DNA of 64,000 nt from Papio anubis (GCF_008728515.1 NC_044977.1:1821501-1885500); one strand, 5' to 3'; positions 12,799-25,477 are shown, counted from the stretch's first letter. Notes: generated by a model from the sequence alone, not told the origin. Numbers and translations: made by a program.

Positions 12799-13007
12799 TC
12801 AACATTTCAACGAATGTTGAAACAAATTTCAAATGCTGAACAAATTTCAAATTTCTTCGATAAAGAAATTTGTTTACAGCTGAAATTAATAACCATCTCC
12901 ATTATCCTCTTTTTTATTTCCTCTTTCTCTACAAACTTCCTGAAATGAGGTGATTCCATTCTTTTCCATTAATCTTTACACTTTATTTGACATGAAGTAT
13001 GTCAAAT
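12799..13007. repeat. Cluster of three short perfect inverted repeats
   Basis: Three perfect stem-loops lie within 209 bp: 12799-12820 (8-bp stem TCAACATT, 6-nt loop), 12848-12872 (10-bp stem CAAATTTCTT, 5-nt loop) and 12985-13007 (9-bp stem ATTTGACAT, 5-nt loop). No function is assigned; they may be remnants of a hairpin-bearing DNA transposon or chance in AT-rich DNA. Confidence 0.6.
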
Positions 13008-14058
13008 TAAAGCTTCTTAGACTATAGCTATTAAACTATGATAAAGGATATTAGTTGGAACATGCTAACATAGTTTGTGTTTAAATCAAGTGTTTCTAAA
13101 AACATGACAAAGCATTCAAAGATGTTTAATTTTTAAAAATAATTTTTAAAATCCATGGTTGTTTTCTCCTTGGAAATGAAACAACCATAAAACCCTGGTA
13201 AATATTTTAAAATAAATGTATACAGAAAAGAATATATTTAATTTTTTAATCTTGCATTTATGTATATTAGATTTTTAAGTGATTGTCAATAGCAAACAAA
13301 AGCACTTTTTAAAAGTTCTATTTGGTATGAGTTTAATCTTAGATCGTTATTTAAGATGGCTTCTTACTGTACCTTAAAAAAATGAAGATATCAAAAAAGT
13401 TGTCCAACTGTGTCAAGAATGGGACAATTGAAGAGTCAGAAGTTGGTAAATTCGTAGAAGTTTTTCATTTACTACTTGGTAATGGGTGTAAGTGTTCATA
13501 TGCTTTTAAAACAAATGCTGTAGCTCTACAACTTCAATCTCTGTTTTATGCTTTTTCCAGCCACAGGGATTTTATCCATGATGTCCTCACATTTGTTTTC
13601 CTGGGTAAATCCTGCTCTTCTTGCCTATCTGAGCACTTAGGAGCTCTTCATGGAAGCTTTGTCTCCCCCAACTCAGGCACCTTTCTCTCCACTGTAGGCT
13701 TTCTTAGCAGCTGGCACCTCTGATTCTTAACACTTGCTTATGCTTTTTTTTTATGATTGTAACTTGACCATGGTTTAGTCATTATTAGACCACTACTACT
13801 CTCCACCTGGACTCCATCTTCTCACCTCAGCTCATGAGGGCAGGGACTGACTCTATTTCCATTGTGCATTTTATCCCCAGAGCTCAGCAGAATTTCTGGC
13901 ACCTATGAGTAGGAACCCGAAATATGTGTTTTGAGTGAGTGACGATGTTAGGGAATAGACACAGGATAAGAATGGAAATCCCTGACAAAGGGCATATTAC
14001 ATATAAAGCCACATGAAAGGGAATTGTTGGATGCAGAAAAAGGGTAAGCCGAGGAGAC

Positions 14059-14126
14059 CACATAAAGCTAGAGATATCAGCACATAAAGCTGTAGAGATA
14101 TCAGCACATAAAGCTAGAGATACCGG
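14059..14126. repeat. Short tandem triplicate, 22-24 bp unit
   Basis: Three adjacent copies of a unit beginning cacataaagct and ending gagatatcag: 14059-14080 (22 bp), 14081-14104 (24 bp, extra tg) and 14105-14126 (22 bp, ending taccgg). Confidence 0.9.
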
Positions 14127-14437
14127 CAGATCTGGCCTTTGAGAGGCCTTGTGCTCATCCAAGGAATCTGAATTGATTAGGTAGGTATCTTAGGTACTGT
14201 GCGGTATTCTAAACAGGAGAGAGAGTTCTTCCAGTCTTCATTTTGGAAATAATCTTGGGAGCAATCTGAACTCTGACAGGATAGGAGTTCTTAGAAGGGA
14301 AGCAGAGAGATTAGCTAGAAAGTCACAACATGACTAAGATGAGGACAGAAATAGGGACAACTGAAAAGAGGACAAATTCACTGTGATGTCTAAAATACCT
14401 TCCTTTAGTTTCAAATGCCCTTTACCATGTGTTTCAG

Positions 14438-14669
14438 GTTGATCGCCAACCCCAGTTTATCCAAGGCTACCGAGTGATGTATCGTCAGACTTCAGGTCTG
14501 CAGGCGACATCTTCATGGCAGAATTTAGATGCCAAAGTCCCGACTGAACGAAGTGCTGTCTTAGTCAACCTGAAAAAGGGGGTGACTTATGAAATTAAAG
14601 TACGGCCATATTTTAATGAGTTCCAAGGAATGGATAGTGAATCTAAAACGGTTCGTACTACTGAAGAAG
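14438..14669 (+). CDS. ROBO2: ROBO2 exon: rest of FNIII-2
   Basis: 232 nt, phase 0 in and phase 1 out. It encodes VDRQPQFIQGYRVMYRQTSG, LQATSSWQNLDAKVPTERSA and VLVNLKKGVTYEIKVRPYFN, then EFQGMDSESKTVRTTEE. G-Y-x-V-x-Y (strand C) and L-x-K-G-x-x-Y-x-x-K-V-R-P (strands E-F) are clear FNIII features. The acceptor is catgtgtttcag and the donor GAAG|gtcagt. It joins to 17357 as G|CC CCA AGT. Translation continues open into the intron for a while, which is not meaningful. Confidence 0.97.
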
Positions 14670-17356
14670 GTCAGTATTCAGATTTCGAATATAAATCAAA
14701 CTTGTATCATGATGAAGCTAATTTCTGTTACAGTGCCTATTTATTATCTTCCTTAGAAGAATGGAAAGATATCATCTAAAAGTAAATTGAGGAAGTGTCA
14801 TTTTCTCCTTTTATTCTGAGAAGTCTGTAGACTCTGACAAGCAGAAAAAAAGGGCACTAATGTAATTTGAATTTTTCTTAAGTAACCATTTGCACCAAAT
14901 CCATGTTTTTCAGTTCATTTGAATTGGATTATTAAATATTCCCCTATATTTTGTGTAGATTTGGTTCATTTGGAGTTTTGAGAAACAGAAATTTGAGAAC
15001 ACAGGCTGTTCATTGTGACTACTCTTTTTGTTATAGTTAATTGTGGCATTGTCTTTTATTAGCCACTTTCTCCTATGGGCAGTTCCCTCTTTCTCCCCAT
15101 TTTGGACCTTTTCTTACCTAAAGGAATGTTAAAGTCGATCTACGATGAACATGAGCTTACTGTAGGTTTCCACCAGTTCATTTAGTGGTATCTCTTTCAC
15201 TAAACAAGAGGCTTATAATAAATGTTGTCATCAAAGTTAAAAAAAAAAAAAAGGAGATGCCAAATGAAATACATCCCTCCACCCTGCTTTTGTATCAATT
15301 TTGTGCTCACAACTCTTATAGAAAGCCCTTTCTCTAAACATATTTAGAAGCCTTAAGAAAATGTATATAGGTTGCCCATGTTAACATCTATATGCTTGAC
15401 CACAGAGCTCTTAAATTACACATTTCTTACACAACACAGCAAGAATGTCATCTTCCCATTGTTTTGCAGTGTGATACACTGGCAGGGGCAAAAATGCATA
15501 TTTAAAAAGGAATTATTAATCTATTTTTAGGATATGTTGAAAAGTTACCAGTAATTATAATAGTATCTTTTCTCCTTGCTAACATGTTTAAAAATAATAA
15601 TCATTATCATCATATCTTTATTCATCATTAAATTTCACTCTGTGTTGCAAATTGGTCGTATTAATGAGTGGAGCAGGTAACCTTAACACAGAATGCTCTG
15701 TTTGAAGCCTGTTTCCAAAATCAATTTCACTGCAGTTAGACTTTTCCTCTGGATTAGACATTTGTCACTGTTGGGTATACATTCATCTCCAATTTCTGTG
15801 GCTGTGTGACGGTAACAAATGGAACTCAGCCGGGCTGTGTCTGGGAACGATGAGTGGCGATTTGGGTTCTTTCACATCTGTAGAAAGAAGCTGAGTCCTG
15901 GAATAATTGACCTGTCAGGAAGCAGGCACGGTGTTCTTGCCAAGACAGCAGCAAGGTGAATGAGAAACCCATTCTAAAAGTCTTATTTTTCAATGCAGTC
16001 TACTTAATAACTACAAGGCTCGTAGACAAGTGGTTGGATTTATGTCATCGTACCATATTTTGGAGCAATATTGTCACAAAGAAGAATAGAAAAGAACAGT
16101 ATTGTGTTAACATGTTTCTGTGTGTGTCCTATATCTCGATGCAAATATGGCCATACTTAAGTGAAATATGTCGTGACATATTTACAAAACATGGGATATC
16201 TGCTGTCAGGCTTTTAAAATACATTTTAGGATATTTAGGATAGTTTCAAAAAACTAAACAGTGTAAAGCTATGCAAGCATTGATTATTCTATATAAGCCA
16301 TTAATACCACAAAATTATTTGGTATTTTAAACTGTCAAGAAGTATGTTATGTAATACTATAATTTTAACTACTCCTACCTTTGGTTTTAATTCAGAGACT
16401 CACTGAGAATAGATGAATTTTTCCACAAAGTTATTACTTCTTAGTTCTCAGACACTTTAAATGAGAGATGCGGCAGTCTAAAATCAGGAAGAGCTTCCCT
16501 CTTGCCTTTTCTCAGGATGGTTGTAGTTAGTTATAGGAGAAACTATAAAGGCAGAGAATTAATGTAGGAAATCAAAGTCTTCCCATTTCACATTTGACCC
16601 AGCATGAACTGTGTTCATTTTATCATCAGAGTCCCTTCCCATCCGTATAAAAGTAGTTTTCAATCTTAACTTACAGGTCAATTGATAGCAGTCAATTATT
16701 TTTCCCAGTATGGGAAGAAAAGGAAGTTTTTTCTGGTTGATGACATTTATAGCTATGTTTCTGTTTTTATTTAGTAAGCACAAACTAAAAGCATACCCAA
16801 AAAGCTGTCAATAATGCCACCATTCAGAAATAACACATGATAAATACTGGAATATATCTTCTCAGAATAATTTTGGTTAGAAGAAGTTGTGGTTGTTTTT
16901 AGAAAGACAGCCTGTTAGAGTAGAGTTGTAAAATCAGACATACACAGGCTCAAATTCTGACTTGCTGTTTGACTTTCCTAAGTCTCTTACAGTAACCTTC
17001 TGTTTCCTCATCTGTAAAACCGAGATAACGGTTGTTTCTACCTCCTGAGGTTAATGCGAGAGTTAAACCTGACACTTAGCTCTTTGCGGGGTGTATAGAA
17101 AACACGTATTAGAACGTTAGCTGTTAAATTTACTATTGAGAGCATATTCCAAAAGCTGTTGCGTTTGCTTTAAATCTAGATATTGTATTTAAAGAATATT
17201 TCTCAAAAAAAACTGTCACTGTCGAACAGCGTGTGCATTCAGAGCTCCTGGAAGCCAGAGCCTCCTGCATCTGGTCTTTCTCTTCATTTTCTGGAAGCAG
17301 CACTAACGCGCACCAAGGCTTACAGTTTGCATTTATTCTAATTACTTCCTCTACAG
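14670..17356 (+). other. ROBO2: ROBO2 intron, about 2.7 kb
   Basis: Mostly unique AT-rich sequence with an A-run at about 15239-15252 and a MIR fossil at about 16905-17120. The 95-codon ORF at 15956-16243 shows no family features. Confidence 0.85.
16905..17120 (+). mobile_element. MIR SINE fossil
   Basis: Shows the MIR layout: aggctcaaattctgacttgc, then gtttcctcatctgtaaaacc, then gaggttaatgcgagagttaa. Plus orientation; boundaries approximate. Confidence 0.75.
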
Positions 17357-17481
17357 CCCCAAGTGCCCCTCCACAGTCTGTCACTGTACTGACAGTTGGA
17401 AGCTACAATAGCACAAGTATTAGTGTTTCCTGGGATCCTCCTCCTCCAGATCACCAGAATGGAATTCTCCAAGAATACAAG
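17357..17481 (+). CDS. ROBO2: ROBO2 exon: first half of FNIII-3
   Basis: 125 nt, phase 1 in and phase 0 out. It encodes APSAPPQSVTVLTVGSYNST, then SISVSWDPPPPDHQNGILQE and YK. A-P-S-A-P-P is a standard FNIII entry; SVSWDPPPP carries the strand-B Trp. N-S-T is a potential N-glycosylation sequon. The acceptor is cttcctctacag and the donor ACAAG|gtagga. The codon at 17467-17469 is CTC (Leu); I recall Ile in human ROBO2. Confidence 0.96.
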
Positions 17482-20135
17482 GTAGGACCCGGGTGAAGAA
17501 GGACAGCCCTTGTATGAAGGTTCCCAGAGAAATCTCAGTGCCTCACGAATGAGGAACATCTCTAAAGGTTCTCTTACTCAGTTTAAGTGTAAAGTTTTTA
17601 TCTATATTTCTGTGTGACAGATAATGAAACAAATGCATAGGTATTAGAACCTGAGTTCCAGGTCACAGATCACACAAATCCAGCTGAACAATTAAACCAC
17701 ACCAGTGAAATGGTTTTCTGTATGGTGTGATTCTACAACCTCAAGGATTTAAAGAGATGGGGCAGAGGGTAGGTGGTGAAGCCCAGAAAATGGGTTTTAT
17801 CTTTGTTATTAGAATTCTGCATAAGACGCTGTAAGGCAGCTGTTTTTTAAACCACGTTCTCAGAAAAATAGAGGCTTCGGGGTTAAAGAGGTGGAGTGGG
17901 TTGTGGGCAGCACCAACCCTCACTCCAGATGCTACTTTTGTCTGTTGACTGAGGTTCTGTAGAATATTTCACCTGAAAAAAAGCCACTGAAACAACACAT
18001 TTTGCAAAATACTGACTTACAGAAAAAACAGTTGATTATCTCATTTTTCACCTGCTGAATTTTTGGCTGTTTAGAAACAATAATATCTATTGTTTCATTG
18101 CCATCATTTGGTGTTTAACATAGTAAGTATGTCGACGTTTTCAAAATAAGATTCCGTTTGTGTTGTGATTAGACCGCATGTGAATGAAAAACCCCTCATT
18201 AATCTTTGTAAAATTTAAAACTATAATTTATTAATAAATGATGTTAGTATCATCTATTAATGAATATTTCTAGATTTCTGAAAACAGCATATTCTGTACA
18301 TCTAATACAATACAAAACTAGACACCCATTTCACCTAAAAAATTCAGAGTTGGCCGGGCGCGGTGGCTCAAGCCTGTAATCCCAGCACTTTGGGAGGCCG
18401 AGGCGGGCGGATCACGAGGTCAGGAGATCGAGACCATCCTGGCCAACACGGTGAAACCCCGTCTCTACTAAAAATACAAAAATTACCCGGGCGCGGTGGC
18501 GGCGCCTGTGGTCCCAGCTCCTCGGGAGGCTGAGGCAGGAGAATGGCGGGAACCCGGGGGGCGGAGCTTGCAGGGAGCCAAGATGGCGCCGCTCACTCCA
18601 GCCTGGGCGACACAGCGAGACTCCGTCTCAAAAAAAAAAAAAAAAAAAATTCAGAGTTGGTATTTAATATTAAGCTGAATAATTTTACTAAAAAGTTTGC
18701 AGATTAAATTTTATTTCTAAGAAAACATTAATTTTTACATCGAATTTTATTAAAGATCAACTTGCTAAAGCAAGTGAATGGACTAAATGTATACAGATTT
18801 ATTTTAAAATGACTTATATCATGTTGTAAGACACATGCTTAAGAAACATAAGAATAAATACTTTTACAATACAATAATTATATAGGTTCTAAGATTTTAT
18901 AAGCATTAGGACATGGTTTTAATAGAGTAACAAATTATCTACTCCGTGTGAGCTTGAGTGTGTGTGTGTTTTAATGAGGTTAGGAATTTATTTTTGTACC
19001 ATTTGGCACTAAATATCCTACATTTCCATGTAGTTAAATATTGTTACTTTTTTTTACAACACGAAGAATTTGTTTTTTCATAAGTATACGTTCTCACTCT
19101 CTAGAGACTTGTCCTATTTTGGTTTCAAAGCGCATATGTAGGTAAGAGCTAAATATTCCTTCACTAAGAACACAGATATCATATATCAATAAAAGAAACA
19201 CATGATTCACAAGAATTATTTTTTACTGAAAAAATTTGGGAACTTACCTGCTCCAAAACAAATCATATGTTTTCCTGCATATGTGTCTACACGTAGATTT
19301 TAAAATATTATATAATACGAACACAAATGTGGATACACAATGGATTTCTTTTCATAACACATTTTATAGGAACAATTTCCACATCCCAGAAGATGCCTTA
19401 AAATTTGATTCCTGCTTGAAATAAAAGCCTAACTTCCTTAACGTCCGTGTCGAGAGACTTGCCACCACTTTGTTCTCATGAATGTGTATGTGTGTGTAGA
19501 TATGTGTTGATCAATATTAGATTTATTGCTGTCAACGTAAGTATTGGCTTTAATTTCATTTTAGTCAATACCTATAACTTAGGTCAATTAATCTTGTTAA
19601 CTACTTCTGTGCAAGTTAATATTTTCTTAAATGAAATATAAATTACTTAGATGTCTACCTATATACCTTAGATATTGCAACTTATAATCGCCATATTTTA
19701 GTGGATTATATGCATAATAAATCTTGATAAATAAAGCAGAGGAAATCATGTGTTTTAATCCACACAAAAATGGCATTTGCATCCAAAACCACACACCAGG
19801 GGTGTTAAAGAAGGCACTGTGCTTTCTAAATTACTCATTATGAGCTTTCAGTGCTGAGAATAAGATATAAATGAACATGGCATAGTTACAGCTTCCCTCA
19901 TTGTCCTTCTTTTAATACAGGTGCACGTGCACACAAACACACTTACATACACACTTATAAACAAACTGCAGAGGTTGGGCTTTAGAAGATGTCATTTACA
20001 AAACTCCTGTAAGCCTAGAAGATAGATAGGTTACAATTACAAAATATTTAATCAGTTACAGTAGTCTTGTTACCAGAAACGATAATATTATGTCCCTGTG
20101 TTATTCACTTTGTTATTCACTTTCCATTTCTGCAG
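17482..20135 (+). other. ROBO2: ROBO2 intron, about 2.7 kb
   Basis: Contains one AluY-like insertion (18352-18649). The rest is AT-rich with small TG runs (near 18958 and 19483) and a CA-rich stretch near 19921-19960. No gene seen. Confidence 0.85.
18352..18649 (+). mobile_element. AluY-like SINE with atypical right arm
   Basis: Full-length Alu from ggccgggcgcggtggctcaa to a poly-A tail. Both flanks carry aattcagagttgg (18341-18353 and about 18648-18660), a clear target-site duplication that overlaps the element's first bases by identity. The left arm is close to AluY. The right arm has several unusual states (ctgtggtcccagctcctcgg, ggcgggaacccggggggcgg, cagggagccaagatggcg) shared with the Alu at 54873. 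Confidence 0.96.
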
Positions 20136-20307
20136 ATCTGGTGTCTAGGAAATGAAACACGATTCCATATCAACAAAACTGTGGACGCAGCCATTCGGTC
20201 TGTAATAATCGGTGGATTGTTCCCAGGTATTCAATACCGGGTAGAGGTTGCAGCTAGTACCAGTGCAGGGGTTGGAGTAAAAAGTGAGCCGCAGCCAATA
20301 ATCATCG
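20136..20307 (+). CDS. ROBO2: ROBO2 exon: second half of FNIII-3
   Basis: 172 nt, phase 0 in and phase 1 out. It encodes IWCLGNETRFHINKTVDAAI, RSVIIGGLFPGIQYRVEVAA and STSAGVGVKSEPQPIII. G-L-F-P-G-I-x-Y-x-V-x-V-A-A is the FNIII E-F-strand signature, and N-E-T and N-K-T are potential N-glycosylation sites. The acceptor is ccatttctgcag and the donor ATCATCG|gtgagt. It splices over about 11.3 kb to 31620 (G|GG AGA CGC). Confidence 0.97.
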
Positions 20308-20799
20308 GTGAGTATCAAACGATGTGGTCTGTGCTTTAGAATCAGTCAGCTGACAAGGTGGATGATGATTTTGCATCAACATACTAATAGTGAATATGCA
20401 CTTAAGAATGTTAGGGTACATATATCACGTTGACAAATGGGTTAACTGGCTAGGGTTTCTTACAAAAATACTTGGTGCAGTTGATCATGCTCTTAAAAGT
20501 CCCAGAGCCTTTTTTAAATGCAATATTTAGGAGTTTAAATGCTGAAAGGTAGTTTAAAAATTATTTTTAATCAACTGCCTCATTAGCAATTTTGATGCCA
20601 TTGAAATATAATAAAAATGAGATAGTTACTGAAGAGAGAGCATCATGTTTCAAATCTGTATGCTTCCTCTTAGCCAGAGAAATGTCAAAAATTAACAAGA
20701 AACAGTCCAGAAGAAAGTTTATAATCTAAATATACCATCCCAAAGAAGAAATCATATTAAATCGAATATCATCATTGCATGAAAATTTTCCCTATTATC

Positions 20800-22760
20800 A
20801 TAGATTATGTTTGCCTGTTCTTGAGATGTATATAAATGGAATCATACAGAATGTGATTTTTTTTTAATCTGGTTTCTTTCACTAAGGATAATGTTTTTGA
20901 GATTCATCCACATATGTATTATTCAGTTCACGTTTTATGGCTGAGCAGTATTCAGTCGTATGAATATGCCATATTTTGTTTATCTGCTTTTCACCTGAGA
21001 GAATGAATATTATTGTGTAAATGTTTGTGTCCTTTTGGAGAAGTACCTAGGAGTCTAATTTCTGGGTAAAAGACTTGTCTTGTTTGACTTTATAAGAACC
21101 TGCTAAACAATATTCAAGTTGTGTAATTTCATACTCCCGCCAGCAAGGAAAATGACTTCCAGTCGCTCTACATTGTCACCAACATTTGAGGTTTCCAGTT
21201 TTTGTGGTTTTAGCCATTCTAGTTGGGATAACCTGTGATTTTGGCTTGAATTTTCTTTTATAATGTCGAGAAACTTTACATGTGCTTATTGGCCAGCCAC
21301 ATAGTTTCTTCTGTGAATTGACCACATGTTTGCTTTTTAAAAATTGGATGGTCTCTTGTTACTGATTAGTAAGAGTTATTTACACATTCTGGATACAAGT
21401 TCTTTTCCATGTATTTGTGTTACAAATATTTTTTCCCAGTCCATGACTTCCCTATTCATTTTCTTAATAATGTCATTTGATGAACAAAAGTATTACATTT
21501 TAATGAAGTACAATTTATCATTTTTTCTTTGATATTTGGTGCTTCCTAAGAAATTGTGGCTTACCTCTAGATACTGAGGATATTTTCCTCTAGAAGCTTT
21601 ATACTTGTAGCTTTTATGCGGAAGTCTATAATTCATCTGAGGGTAACTGCAATGTGGTTAAAGGAATGAGGCTTATTTATTTCCATGTTGTGTACTCATC
21701 ATTTATTAAAAAGACTTTCCTTTCCACCAGTTAATCATATACACATGGATGCAGTCCTGAATTCCCGGTGGGATTCGGTTTGATTATATGTCTATCCATA
21801 TGCCAAACCACACTGCCTTGGTTACTGTAGTTCGTAGTAAGCCTTGAAATCAGGTAATGTGAATACTCCATCATTTTCTTCTGCAAAATTATTTTGTTTA
21901 TTGTAGGTCTTCTGCTTTTCCATATACTTTTCAAATCAGCTTGTTGAAATCTCTAAAACTTGTGTTGGAATGGTGAGTGAAAGTGCAGTGAATAAATCCA
22001 TCAAAATGCATCGAGTAAATATTTTAATAATGACTCTCTTTCTGGGAATGTGATATATGTTTCCATTATTTAAGTGTTCTTTACTTTGGTCCAGTATTTT
22101 ACACTTTTTAGTGTGTCAACACATTTCTTGAGCATTTGATTTTGTGTGTGTGTTCTTTGTTTTGTTGTTATTTTTGAAAAAATGTTTCTCTCTCTCATCT
22201 AGGCTGGAGTGCTTGAGTGCAGTGGCGCGATCTTGGCTCACTGCAGCCTCCATCTCCCAGGTTCGAGTCCTCCTCCCACCTCAACCTCCTGAGCAGCTGG
22301 GGCTACAGGCATGCACCAGCGCTTCTGGCTAATTTTTGTATTTTTAGTAGGGACAGGGTTTTGCTATTGTGGCCAGGCTGGTCTTAAACTCCTGACCTCA
22401 AGCAATCTGCCTGCCTTGGCCTCCCAAAGTGCTGGGATTACAGGCATGAGGTCCTGCCACTTCACCTGGCCTATTTGATGTTTTTTACACTATCATAAAT
22501 GGATTTTTAAAATTTATTTTTCCAGTTGTTTTGTATTACACATAAATTTAATTTCTATATGGCCTTTGTGCTTTGTGACCTTACTACCTCACTTACTCAT
22601 TTTAGTAGTTGTGAAATGTTTTTAAGTGTTTTCGGATAATCATGTTTTCTCTCTCTTCTTGTTTGTGTTAATGTGATGAATTCTGTTGAATGACCCTTAA
22701 AGGTAAATCAACCTTGTGATCTTGGGATAAATCACAACTGGTCATGATATATTATCCATT
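20800..22760 (-). mobile_element. Old L1 (L1M-type) fragment, interrupted by an Alu
   Basis: The blocks ttcttgagatgtatataaat, ggaatcatacagaatgtgat, ggtttctttcactaaggata and the following text match the reverse complement of an old L1 3' region. The L1-like text appears to continue after the Alu at 22175-22472 (for example ttgtgatcttgggataaatc). Heavily decayed, with no intact reading frame. Limits approximate. Confidence 0.68.
22175..22472 (-). mobile_element. Alu SINE, inverted, older subfamily
   Basis: Plus-strand text reads as reverse-complement Alu: aggctggagtgcttgagtgc, ctcactgcagcctccatctc, taatttttgtatttttagta, cctcccaaagtgctgggatt, ending acctggcc. A decayed poly-T start is present. 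It lies inside the old L1 fragment. Confidence 0.93.
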
Positions 22761-22785
22761 TCATAGATGTGCTGAATTTACTAAT

Positions 22786-23070
22786 ATTTGGTGGCTCACG
22801 CCTGTAATCCTAGCCCTTTGAAGGGCCGAGGCTGGCTGATTACTTGAGCTCAGGAGTTGGAGACCAGCTGGGCAACATGGTGAAACCCCATCTCTACTAA
22901 ATACAAAAGAAATTAGCCGGGTGTGGCCGTGGGCGCCTCTAGTCCCAGCTACTTGGGAGGCTGAGGCAGGAAAAGTGCTTGAACTCGAGAGGCAGAGGTT
23001 GCAGTGAGCGCACTCCAGCACTCCAGCGTGGGTGACTGAGGGAGACTCCGTCTCTAGAAAAAAAAAAAAC
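22786..23070 (+). mobile_element. Alu SINE, 5'-shortened and decayed
   Basis: Begins within the left arm (ggtggctcacgcctgtaatc), has catggtgaaaccccatctct and ggaggctgaggcaggaaaag, a small internal deletion in the right arm near 23008, and ends in a poly-A run at about 23058-23070. Confidence 0.93.
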
Positions 23071-23199
23071 ATTCAGCTTCCATGAGTGCTTCAGTCTTTT
23101 CAACTCAGGGATGTGATTCAGCAATGTTCAGGTTACCCTAGGCTGCATCATAAAGTTATCTGGAGGTACAAAGCTGTGAAAATATTAAGGTTGTCCCTG

Positions 23200-24240
23200 T
23201 TTCTTCCCTTTCTGTCTGAGACCACAGTCCTATCCTTTTCTGTCACATATTTTGCCTCATCTCCTACTTGTTTGTGATGGGAGTGCATATCCCAATACCT
23301 GTTACTTCTTCATGGAAGAAATGGAAGTGTCCAAGGAACTGGTCATTTCATATGTTACACTTTCCTGTTCTATAATTTCTATTTGCTTCCTTTTACACTT
23401 TTCATTTCCCTCTGATATTTTCCATGTAATCATTTGTTATGACCATATTAAGTCCATACACCTATTGTAATAGCGGCTTAAAGTTCTTTTCTCCTTATTT
23501 CAACATCCATCTTATCTCATAGTCTACTTCTATTGATTATCTGTTCAGCTGACCTTGGGTTATGTTTTTCTGGTTTGTTGTTTATTTACTTTCACATGCC
23601 TGGTAATTTTTTACTATATTGAACATTGCAGATGAAATAAAATTTTGTGATCTTACGAACAGTGTTTGTGTTCTAGCAGGCACATACATTACTGTCTGGT
23701 CACCTTTAACCAGTGATGTCTTAGTTTTTACACTGGTTAGTATGAGACTTCTTAGGTTTTGCCCTTATTCTCAAGGCAATACCTCAGTAAAATATTTACT
23801 TTCAAGGCATGACCCTCTCCTGGGCTTCCGGTGAGAAGCCTTATATTTTTATCTGGTCTTCCTAACGTGGTGAAATTCAAAATTAAGCATGGTTTTGCAG
23901 TGAACATGAGCTAAAACCTCTGCTTTCACCAGATCCTTACAATCTTCTCTTTGCATGCACTGTTCAGGGTTCACCCTTGGATGTAAGGGAAGAGTATACA
24001 AATGTGGGAGCCTCACTCTCCACTGTCTCCCTCTTTCACATGGTTCTCCCCTCAATTTTTAGTCACTCCGGCCTCCCTGAACTGCACCCAGAGACACCTC
24101 ATATCAATAAGATTGAGTTGATTCAGCTGAGGTACTGGCTGCCTTACACTGTATGGGTTGTGGCGCTCTCTCAGGGAAACAGAGCCTTGTCACTACAGAT
24201 TTCCTCTAGTAAAGTGCCCTTCATTCAATAAATGCACCCC
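23200..24240 (-). mobile_element. Possible old L1 3' UTR sequence
   Basis: Text such as cacatgcctggtaatttttt followed by actatattgaacattgcaga resembles the reversed 3' region of old L1 elements. Recognition is partial and the rest of the interval could be unique sequence. The short ORFs here are not credible genes. Confidence 0.35.
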
Positions 24241-24404
24241 CTTCAGTTTTCCCTGCTTTTATTTGTTTGGCAGTGCCTTTAATAAAAAATATATATATAT
24301 TCCATGTGAGGTCTCGCCAGTTCATGAGTCCAGAGGCCAGAAAGTTCTAAAGTTCTGAGTCCCCAACCAGGGTCGCTTAGCACCTTGCCACAGAGGCTGC
24401 TGGC

Positions 24405-24725
24405 GAGTGCAGAGGCTGCTCCTGTGTGTGGTTTAGGTAAACTGGGAACGAGACACTGACATGCTGCCCCCCACAGGTCTGCATGTTCCGTTTCACATGC
24501 CGTTGACTCTGGAGTGTAGAGGCTGCTCCTGTGTGTGGTTTAGGTAAACTGGAAACGAGACACTGACATGCTGCCCCCCACAGGTCTGCATGCTCTGCTT
24601 CACATGCCGTTGACTCTGGAGTGTAGAGGCTGCTCCTGTGTGTGGATTAGGTAAACTGGAAACGAGACACTGGCATGTTGCCCCCCAGAGGTCTGCATGC
24701 TCCACTTCACATGCGGTTCACTCTC
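24405..24725. repeat. Minisatellite, three tandem copies of a 107-bp unit
   Basis: Copies at 24405-24511, 24512-24618 and 24619-24725, each starting gagtg(c/t)agaggctgctcc. They share gtaaactgg(g/a)aacgagacac and the gccccccacaggtctgcatg block (a single change to cagagg in copy 3). Copies 1 and 2 are most alike; copy 3 is the most diverged. A partial cagaggctgctgg match lies just upstream at about 24391-24403. No transcript or gene is implied. Confidence 0.95.
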
Positions 24726-25437
24726 AGAGTCTAAGACTTCCGGGCGAGGACCTTTGTCCAGCCTGCCTGGTAGAGTGAGGCTGCCTCTCCCACCAGGCCT
24801 TGGGATCCCATTTAGAAACGGTGTTCACTTCAGAAGTACTTTTTAACTGCTTAACTTTTGACTATTTTAAAGAGTTTGCTGAAAACTCCTGATAACACTT
24901 TCTACTACATACCATGTTTTAATTGCTTGTACAGTTAACCTTTAATTTTATTTAGTAAAATGTATCAAAGTAGGACTTTTTTGAATTGTAAATATGTGGT
25001 TTTGTTAAATAAAAGTCAATGTAAAATTGTTAAAAAAATTCCTATAGTTTACATATTTTTAAAGTGTTTGTCCAGTGTTTGATATCAGCCATTCCCATTT
25101 TTTTCTATTTTCTAAAATGATGCGTATAAAGCAGACTGCCAGCTTCTAGATGATTCTTTCTATTACAAATATGTATTGTATATGGACAGATTTAACATTC
25201 AGTCATAGTGTTAACATTTTTTAGATTCTCTAGGTATTCTTTCTTTTATATATTAAAAGTATTGTAGAGAAAAAGTTAAAAGTATTAACTTTTCTTTAAA
25301 TTGGCTTCTTTCTTAATTAGTCATTCAGACTGAATTAATTCCTCAACCTGAGGGAAACCTACAATCTTGTCCTTCTGAGATTTTCTAAAATAAATTGGAA
25401 TAAGAAAGAAATATAGGTACACCCAAAAGGATTTAAC

Positions 25438-25440
<3 letters not shown>

Positions 25441-25477
<37 letters not shown>

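Larger units (their letters stand above)
8347..14437 (+). other. ROBO2: ROBO2 intron, about 6.1 kb
   Basis: Contains an old L1 3' segment (8575-9720), a MIR fossil (about 11310-11470), a CA-rich run near 12535-12560, three short hairpins (12799-13007) and a 22-24 bp triplicate (14059-14126). The 113-codon plus-strand ORF at 13382-13723 has no recognisable domain and no flanking phase-compatible splice evidence. Confidence 0.85.

Noticed and set aside
13382..13723. 113-codon plus-strand ORF in an intron
   Set aside because: No recognisable domain, ordinary AT-rich composition and no phase-compatible splice support; expected by chance in 64 kb.
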